This document shows, piece by piece, positions 7,345-10,587 of a DNA stretch of 10,587 nt. This DNA is from Desulfobacter sp. Its GTDB lineage: Bacteria; Desulfobacterota; Desulfobacteria; Desulfobacterales; Desulfobacteraceae. The stretch's first letter is position 1. Every line of letters begins with the position of its first letter. A model generated the notes under the pieces. It searched no databases, was not told the origin of the DNA, and worked only from the letters and a program-made list of their open reading frames with translations. The stretch spans positions 2,244 through 12,830 of the forward strand of contig JAQYWJ010000041.1 in NCBI GenBank assembly GCA_030145005.1, given 5' to 3'. A program made the position numbers and the translations under genes.

Positions 7345-8548
7345 AGTCTTTTTCAACTGCGTCTTTTAAATCATCCATAATGTCGGCAAACGCAGATTTA
7401 ATCCGGTTCCAGGCCGGGATAAACGGCGTTATATTGGGTTCTTCAAGGAAATTATTCCCGGCGGCCAGGATATTTTCAGCAAACAGTTCCACGGCCTTTT
7501 CTTCCTTGTGGCGGTCCAGGTTCAGCCCGTTCATTAATGCATCATTGTGGTAGATTTCCACAAAATCAAGGGCCTGGCGGTAATAGGTGGCCTTAATGGT
7601 CCGGAAGGTTTCAGCGGTAAAGACCTCACCTTCTGTGGCTAGTTTTTTAAAGATGGCTTTGGCAATGTCAATGCTCATTTTGGAGAGCCCTGCATCCACA
7701 TTTTCAAGACTTAATGGCTGGTGCTTATGATCATAGGTGTCGGCAATGTCCACCTGGCAGATTCGGTTAAGACTGTAATTTCGTTTCATTTCGTACAAGA
7801 TACCCACCTCAAGCCCCCAGTCCGTGGGCATCCGTAAGTCTTTAAGTACATCGGTGTCCATGGAAAATTCACCGGCCAGGGGATACCTGAAGCTCTCCAG
7901 ATAATCCAGGGATTCGGATGATGAACAGATTTTTTTCAAAGCGGATAACAGGGGTGATACCAGAAGCCGGCTCACCCGGCCATTGACTTTGGATTCGGTG
8001 AACCGCGCATAATAGCCCTTGCAGAATTTATAGGTAAAGTCGGGATGAGCCACAGGATAGATCAGCCGGGCCAGAAGGGAGCGCTCATAGGTTAAAATGT
8101 CGCAGTCATGCAACGCTACGGCATCTACCAGCCCGGAAGCCAGCACATATCCAAAACAATACCAGACGTTTCTGCCCTTACCCGGTTCCGTGGGTGCCAG
8201 TTCCATCTGTGCCAGTTTTTTGTCAATGGCCTTTAATCTCGGCCCGTCGTTCCAAAGGACGCGGTGGTGCTGGGGCAGGCGGGAAAAAAATTTTAATGCA
8301 TGCCGGTACTGGTCTTCAGTGGCCCGGTCCAGACCGATAACAATTTGATCCAGATAGGTGACCTTGGCAAGTTCTTCCACAATATGGGCCAGGGCCGGTC
8401 CCTCAAGTTCGGAAAAAAGAGAGGGCAGCACCAGACCCAGGGGCCGTTTTTTTGAAAATTGATTGAGCTGGGATTCCAGTACTTCTACCGGCTGCCGGGA
8501 GAGGTTGTGTAATATGGTGATAATACCGTTTTGATGAAAATCGCCCAT
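7325..8548 (-). CDS. gpgS: Glucosyl-3-phosphoglycerate synthase (GT81 family)
   Basis: This retaining glycosyltransferase makes glucosyl-3-phosphoglycerate from NDP-glucose and D-3-phosphoglycerate, the first step of the two-step glucosylglycerate pathway. The 407-residue protein starts with a GT-A-like segment (LGLVLPSLFSELEG, 37-50). GKGRNVWYC lies at 123-131. The metal-binding motif Asp148-Cys-Asp150 sits in ALHDCDILTYE (145-155). YPLAGEF (222-228) and PTDWGLEVGILYE (241-253) match the acceptor-side motifs of bacterial GpgS proteins, and DIADTYDHKHQPLS (267-280) carries the conserved Asp/His pair. It is longer than the mycobacterial enzyme, as in Persephonella-type GpgS. AGGAGG at 8558-8563 supports the ATG, and gpgP ends 15 bases upstream. 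The gene overlaps the start of the GH13_18 gene by 20 bases or more. A mannosyl donor is possible in principle, but the motifs favour GpgS. Confidence 0.88.
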   Translation of the reverse strand: MGDFHQNGIITILHNLSRQPVEVLESQLNQFSKKRPLGLVLPSLFSELEGPALAHIVEELAKVTYLDQIVIGLDRATEDQYRHALKFFSRLPQHHRVLWNDGPRLKAIDKKLAQMELAPTEPGKGRNVWYCFGYVLASGLVDAVALHDCDILTYERSLLARLIYPVAHPDFTYKFCKGYYARFTESKVNGRVSRLLVSPLLSALKKICSSSESLDYLESFRYPLAGEFSMDTDVLKDLRMPTDWGLEVGILYEMKRNYSLNRICQVDIADTYDHKHQPLSLENVDAGLSKMSIDIAKAIFKKLATEGEVFTAETFRTIKATYYRQALDFVEIYHNDALMNGLNLDRHKEEKAVELFAENILAAGNNFLEEPNITPFIPAWNRIKSAFADIMDDLKDAVEKDYEQYHL

Positions 8549-8557
8549 GTATTAATG

Positions 8558-8563
8558 CCTCCT
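8558..8563 (-). promoter_or_regulatory. Strong ribosome binding site of gpgS
   Basis: AGGAGG on the minus strand lies 9 nt upstream of the gpgS ATG at 8548, immediately after the gpgP stop codon. It is the only strong Shine-Dalgarno sequence in the four-gene operon and fixes the gpgS start. Confidence 0.8.
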
Positions 8564-9403
8564 TTATGTTTTGAAAATAGTGTTCATGGCTTCCTGCCAC
8601 CCTTCTGGCCCCTTTGCAGTGGTGCGGATAATGGTTTGGGGCCGGTTCAGTTTAATTTGATCACAGCGGGCCGAACGGATCACAACCGCAATGTCCATCA
8701 TATCCAGCATGGCCTGGTCATTGGGGCTGTCCCCAAGACCAATGGTGAAGGGGACTGTGCCCATGCCCTTGGTATAAAGATCCAGCAGGCAGACCACTCC
8801 GTCTTTTTTATCAAAGGGCCGGGATATGGAGATAAACCGTCCTCCCTGGACCCAGCCAAGGCCGGCATCTGCAAGATGTCCGACAAACGCCTCCCACTGT
8901 TCGGGGGTGTCCTGCCAGAGAACGGGCTCGGTACTCAGGCGCTGTCCTGCCTGTATGGCCTGGTTTGTCGTTAGCCCTGTTACCCGGGAAAGCCGATCAG
9001 GATTCATATCTGCAAAGCCTTCAAAGGAAAAACCATGTGTTTGCCGCAAACGGTTTAATATGTCTAAAATCGCTTTCCTGTCGCCCCCAAGCCGTCTGAC
9101 CAGAAGTCCGGATTGGGGTTGAAATAAAGGATCTTTGCGGGTAAGGCCGGGAAATGTCTGTTCAGGCACAGCCACCACAGAGCCGTTTTCCGCAATAAAA
9201 GGGTGGCAATTGCCAAGGGCGCTGCGAATCTTAAGTATCTCAACCAGGGTTTTGCTGGAATTAAAAATGACGGGGATCTTTTTTTGGGCAAGCATGGCCA
9301 GGGCCGGCAGTGCCGGTTCAAAACCATAGGTGTCATGGTCCAGAAGTGTGCCGTCAAGATCTGTGAACACAAGTGTTTCGATGCTATGTGGCGCTTTATT
9401 CAT
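8564..9403 (-). CDS. gpgP: Glucosyl-3-phosphoglycerate phosphatase (HAD-IIB, mannosyl-3-phosphoglycerate phosphatase family)
   Basis: This HAD-IIB hydrolase of 279 residues should remove the phosphate from glucosyl-3-phosphoglycerate to give glucosylglycerate. Motif I is FTDLDGTLLD (13-22), with nucleophile Asp15 and acid/base Asp17. Motif II is FNSSKT (47-52). Motif III is the lysine in DKKDG (198-202). Motif IV is GLGDSPNDQAMLD (222-234). The cap segment FSFEGFADM (125-133) and EPVLW (159-163) are typical of the mannosyl-3-phosphoglycerate phosphatase branch, whose members often accept both the mannosyl and glucosyl substrates. Gluco-specificity is inferred from the GpgS encoded 15 bp downstream. 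It is the first gene of the operon. The ATG has no Shine-Dalgarno sequence but has TATAAT six bases upstream. No other start codon would keep motif I at the usual distance. Confidence 0.87.
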   Translation of the reverse strand: MNKAPHSIETLVFTDLDGTLLDHDTYGFEPALPALAMLAQKKIPVIFNSSKTLVEILKIRSALGNCHPFIAENGSVVAVPEQTFPGLTRKDPLFQPQSGLLVRRLGGDRKAILDILNRLRQTHGFSFEGFADMNPDRLSRVTGLTTNQAIQAGQRLSTEPVLWQDTPEQWEAFVGHLADAGLGWVQGGRFISISRPFDKKDGVVCLLDLYTKGMGTVPFTIGLGDSPNDQAMLDMMDIAVVIRSARCDQIKLNRPQTIIRTTAKGPEGWQEAMNTIFKT

Positions 9404-9409
9404 TGGGGC

Positions 9410-9415
9410 ATTATA
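9410..9415 (-). promoter_or_regulatory. Candidate -10 element of the gpg operon, possible leaderless start
   Basis: A perfect TATAAT on the minus strand lies six bases upstream of the gpgP ATG. With the usual spacing, transcription would begin at or next to the A of the start codon. No good -35 is visible; TTCCGT is the hexamer at 17 bp. Either the mRNA is leaderless or this hexamer is fortuitous and the true promoter lies further upstream. Confidence 0.4.
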
Positions 9416-9566
9416 GAGGGCAAATAAAAAAAACGGAAGTTAAGGATAAATTAATTCGGCGGATCATGGAATACGCCGGGATAGGTAGTTTGTCTTGACC
9501 ATTACCCATTGCAATTATGCGACCCATGGTTTTTGTTTTACTGCTCCTGGAAGAAGTGTCAAAATA

Positions 9567-9579
9567 TAACATATTGATA
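9567..9579 (-). promoter_or_regulatory. IHF binding site
   Basis: Read on the minus strand, TATCAATATGTTA matches the IHF consensus WATCAANNNNTTR at every position. It lies at about -56 to -44 relative to the start predicted from the sigma-54 promoter at 9596-9612. This is the usual place for IHF to bend DNA between an enhancer and an RpoN promoter. The surrounding DNA is AT-rich, which raises the chance of a random match, but the position supports it. Confidence 0.6.
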
Positions 9580-9595
9580 ATAAAGAATATAAAAA

Positions 9596-9612
9596 TTGGT
9601 ACGGGTTTTGCT
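9596..9612 (+). promoter_or_regulatory. Sigma-54 (RpoN) -24/-12 promoter of the NifX-like / CGGC operon
   Basis: TTGGTACGGGTTTTGCT matches the RpoN consensus TTGGCACG-N4-TTGCW with one mismatch (T for C after GG). GG (9598-9599) and GC (9610-9611) are exactly 10 bp apart. The start would be about 9623, leaving a leader of about 40 nt that ends in AAGGAG before the ATG at 9664. Confidence 0.85.
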
Positions 9613-9663
9613 AATATTTTCTGGTGCAGCAATCTTTCAACCCTTTACGCTTAAGGAGCATTT

Positions 9664-10221
9664 ATGAAAGTCGCAATCAGTGCATACGGCCAGGATCTGG
9701 ATGCTGAGATCAATCCCAGGTTCGGCAGGTGTGATTTTCTTTTGATCGTTGATACAGATACCATGGCCTATGAGAGCTTTTCCAATGAAAGCATGAACTT
9801 GACCGGAGGCGCCGGTGTTCAGACCGCCTCCTTTGTGATCTCCAAAGGTGTCCAGGCAGTTTTAACGGGCAGTTGCGGTCCCAATGCCATGGAGGTTTTT
9901 AATTCCGCCGGTGTGGTTGTGTATCCGGGGCAGACAGGTACCGTGGCCCTGGCCGTGAACCGGCTGAAAAACAATGAATTGACAAATGAGACCCAGGCCA
10001 CAGCGGAAGAAAAGTCAGGCATGAATTCGGGAACTGCCCCCCAAAGACCCATGGCAGACCCAAACGCCCGGACCCCCGGCATGGGTGGAGGCAGAGGTAT
10101 GGGCGGTGGTGGCGGCCGCGGCATGGGCGGCGGTAGCGGTAGAGGTATGGGAGGTGGCCGCGGCATGGGCGGTGGCGGCGGTAGAGGCATGGGCGGCGGT
10201 GGCATGGGCCGACAGCGTTAG
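9664..10221 (+). CDS. NifX/NafY-family iron-molybdenum cluster-binding protein with Gly/Met/Arg-rich tail
   Basis: Residues 1-100 form the dinitrogenase iron-molybdenum cofactor biosynthesis domain (Pfam PF02579; NifX, NafY, NifB C-terminus, orange protein). Seen in it are MKVAISAYGQDLDAEINPRFGR (1-22, split by the family's 'Asp/Glu-x-x-x-Phe-Gly' turn), Cys23, VQAVLTGSCGPNAMEVF (63-79) with Cys71, and VVVYPGQTGTVALAV (84-98). A linker follows, then from about 139 to the end (185) a tail made only of Gly, Met, Arg and a Ser, in repeats of GRGMGGG. In sulfate reducers, proteins of this type bind Mo/Fe or Mo/Cu clusters and often accompany MRP/NifH-like ATPases; the tail's role is unknown. No nitrogenase gene is in the window. 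AAGGAG at 9653-9658 sets the start. A sigma-54 promoter with an IHF site drives it. The CGGC gene follows 45 bases later. Confidence 0.85.
   Translation: MKVAISAYGQDLDAEINPRFGRCDFLLIVDTDTMAYESFSNESMNLTGGAGVQTASFVISKGVQAVLTGSCGPNAMEVFNSAGVVVYPGQTGTVALAVNRLKNNELTNETQATAEEKSGMNSGTAPQRPMADPNARTPGMGGGRGMGGGGGRGMGGGSGRGMGGGRGMGGGGGRGMGGGGMGRQR
10078..10212 (+). repeat. Imperfect tandem repeats encoding GRGMGGG units
   Basis: The 3' end of the NifX-like gene is a run of related GGC/GGT-rich units around 'ggcatgggcggtggtggc', each encoding a Met followed by Gly runs and an Arg. Synonymous codons vary between units (GGT/GGC, AGA/CGC), so the peptide appears better kept than the DNA. The tract is GC-rich and prone to slippage, so copy number may vary between strains. 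Confidence 0.8.
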
Positions 10222-10255
10222 AACCTCAGATCAGTTAATTTTCTTTATGGATAAC

Positions 10256-10262
10256 AGGAGGT
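10256..10262 (+). promoter_or_regulatory. Ribosome binding site of the CGGC gene
   Basis: AGGAGGT, a perfect anti-16S match, precedes the ATG at 10267 by about 5 nt and fixes the start of the CGGC gene. Confidence 0.85.
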
Positions 10263-10266
10263 GTGT

Positions 10267-10587
10267 ATGACAAAAGTAGGGATTATCCGGTGCGAAAAAA
10301 ATGAAACCAGATGCCCTTTGACCAATTGTTTTAAAACAATGATCGAAACTACCCAGGGGTTTGCTGGTTATGATGCCTGCATACCGGCAGGCGTCTTTAC
10401 CTGTCGGTGCCCCGGGGACAATGTGGCGGACATGGCAAAAATCCTTAAGTCAAAAGGGGCACAGGCTATCCATTTGTGCACCTGTACATTTGCGTCCAAA
10501 ACCCAAGATGGCTGGGATAAGACCCAAGGCGGATTCTGTCCGGACATTGAAAAGATCGCGGCCAATATCTCCCAGGCCTCGGGCCTG
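10267..10587 (+). CDS. CGGC-domain cysteine-rich protein (3' end off the window)
   Basis: 107 residues are visible before the right edge, with no stop. The protein starts MTKVGIIRCEKNETRCP and resembles the CGGC domain (Pfam PF08821), a cysteine-rich family of anaerobes proposed to bind metal. Nine cysteines are visible: 9, 16, 21, 38, 46, 48, 71, 73 and 91, with a CRC pair at 46-48, a CTC pair at 71-73 in AIHLCTCTF, and Cys91 in GGFCPDIEKI. The arrangement fits metal or cluster binding; no catalytic activity can be assigned. It lies 45 bp behind the NifX-like gene with no terminator between them, so it probably belongs to the same sigma-54-dependent unit. The known family is only slightly longer, so little may be missing. 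Confidence 0.82.
   Translation, partial: MTKVGIIRCEKNETRCPLTNCFKTMIETTQGFAGYDACIPAGVFTCRCPGDNVADMAKILKSKGAQAIHLCTCTFASKTQDGWDKTQGGFCPDIEKIAANISQASGL

Larger units (their letters stand above)
9404..9663. other. Divergent intergenic region between the gpg operon and the NifX-like operon
   Basis: No gene fits here. The left part carries the candidate -10 of gpgP. The right part is AT-rich and holds an IHF site and a sigma-54 promoter for the plus-strand unit. ACCCAT repeats at 9504-9509 and 9522-9527 (18 bp apart) lie where an activator site could be, at about -119 to -96 from the predicted plus-strand start, but they are too short to call. Confidence 0.6.

Noticed and set aside
9626..9645. Minus-strand GGTTGAAAGATTGCT as a sigma-54 promoter toward gpgP
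   Set aside because: GG and GC have the right spacing, but the -24 box otherwise fails to match, and it lies inside the leader of the plus-strand operon.
9819..10205. A minus-strand proline-rich frame (PPPPMP repeats) opposite the NifX-like gene
   Set aside because: It is the antisense reading of the Gly/Met/Arg repeat tail. The plus strand has a good ribosome binding site, promoter and a known domain.
9664..10221. A nitrogen fixation cluster
   Set aside because: PF02579 domains are common outside nitrogen fixation in anaerobes. No nifHDKENB gene is in the window and the neighbour is a CGGC protein.
1..10587. tRNA, rRNA, CRISPR array, insertion sequence or phage attachment site
   Set aside because: I saw no cloverleaf-like sequence, no regularly spaced repeats with spacers, no transposase motif and no terminal inverted repeats flanked by target duplications.

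Overview
The window looks like chromosomal DNA of an anaerobic deltaproteobacterium (Desulfobacterota), most like the Desulfobacteraceae sulfate reducers. This rests on gene content, not on a marker gene: a small NifX/orange-protein-type iron-molybdenum cluster-binding protein with a Gly/Met/Arg-rich tail next to a cysteine-rich CGGC protein, at least one very good sigma-54 promoter in front of such a gene, and moderate GC content. I see no tRNA, rRNA, CRISPR array, insertion sequence or phage gene.

Layout. (1) 1-2136, minus strand: tag (DNA-3-methyladenine glycosylase I) then nnr (NAD(P)HX epimerase/dehydratase, running off the left edge), joined by an ATGA stop/start overlap. (2) 2137-2624: an AT-rich gap holding a convincing sigma-54 promoter (2507-2523) and, about 110-140 bp upstream of its predicted start, two direct repeats 21 bp apart that look like enhancer sites. 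(3) 2625-3485, plus strand: a FeeM-like N-acyl amino acid synthase (GNAT/LuxI-like fold) driven by that promoter. (4) 9403 down to 3563, minus strand: a tight four-gene operon, gpgP - gpgS - GH13_18 sugar phosphorylase - ABC transporter with fused membrane and ATPase domains (SbmA/BacA/YddA type). The FeeM-like gene and this operon converge at about 3490-3560. (5) 9404-9663: a divergent intergenic region with a near-consensus sigma-54 promoter (9596-9612) and a perfect-consensus IHF site just upstream of it. (6) 9664 to the right edge, plus strand: the NifX-like gene and a CGGC-domain gene (cut by the edge), probably one operon.

How the genes work together. GpgS should join NDP-glucose and 3-phosphoglycerate to give glucosyl-3-phosphoglycerate. 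GpgP should remove the phosphate to give the compatible solute glucosylglycerate. The GH13_18 enzyme belongs to the YcjM-like group that includes glucosylglycerate phosphorylase and could recover glucose-1-phosphate and glycerate. The operon would then encode both synthesis and breakdown of one osmolyte, with a translationally coupled transporter of unknown substrate. The two plus-strand units are each predicted to depend on RpoN and an activator. The main points for follow-up are the make/break/transport operon, the sigma-54/IHF-controlled NifX-CGGC unit, and the sigma-54-controlled orphan acyl amino acid synthase.
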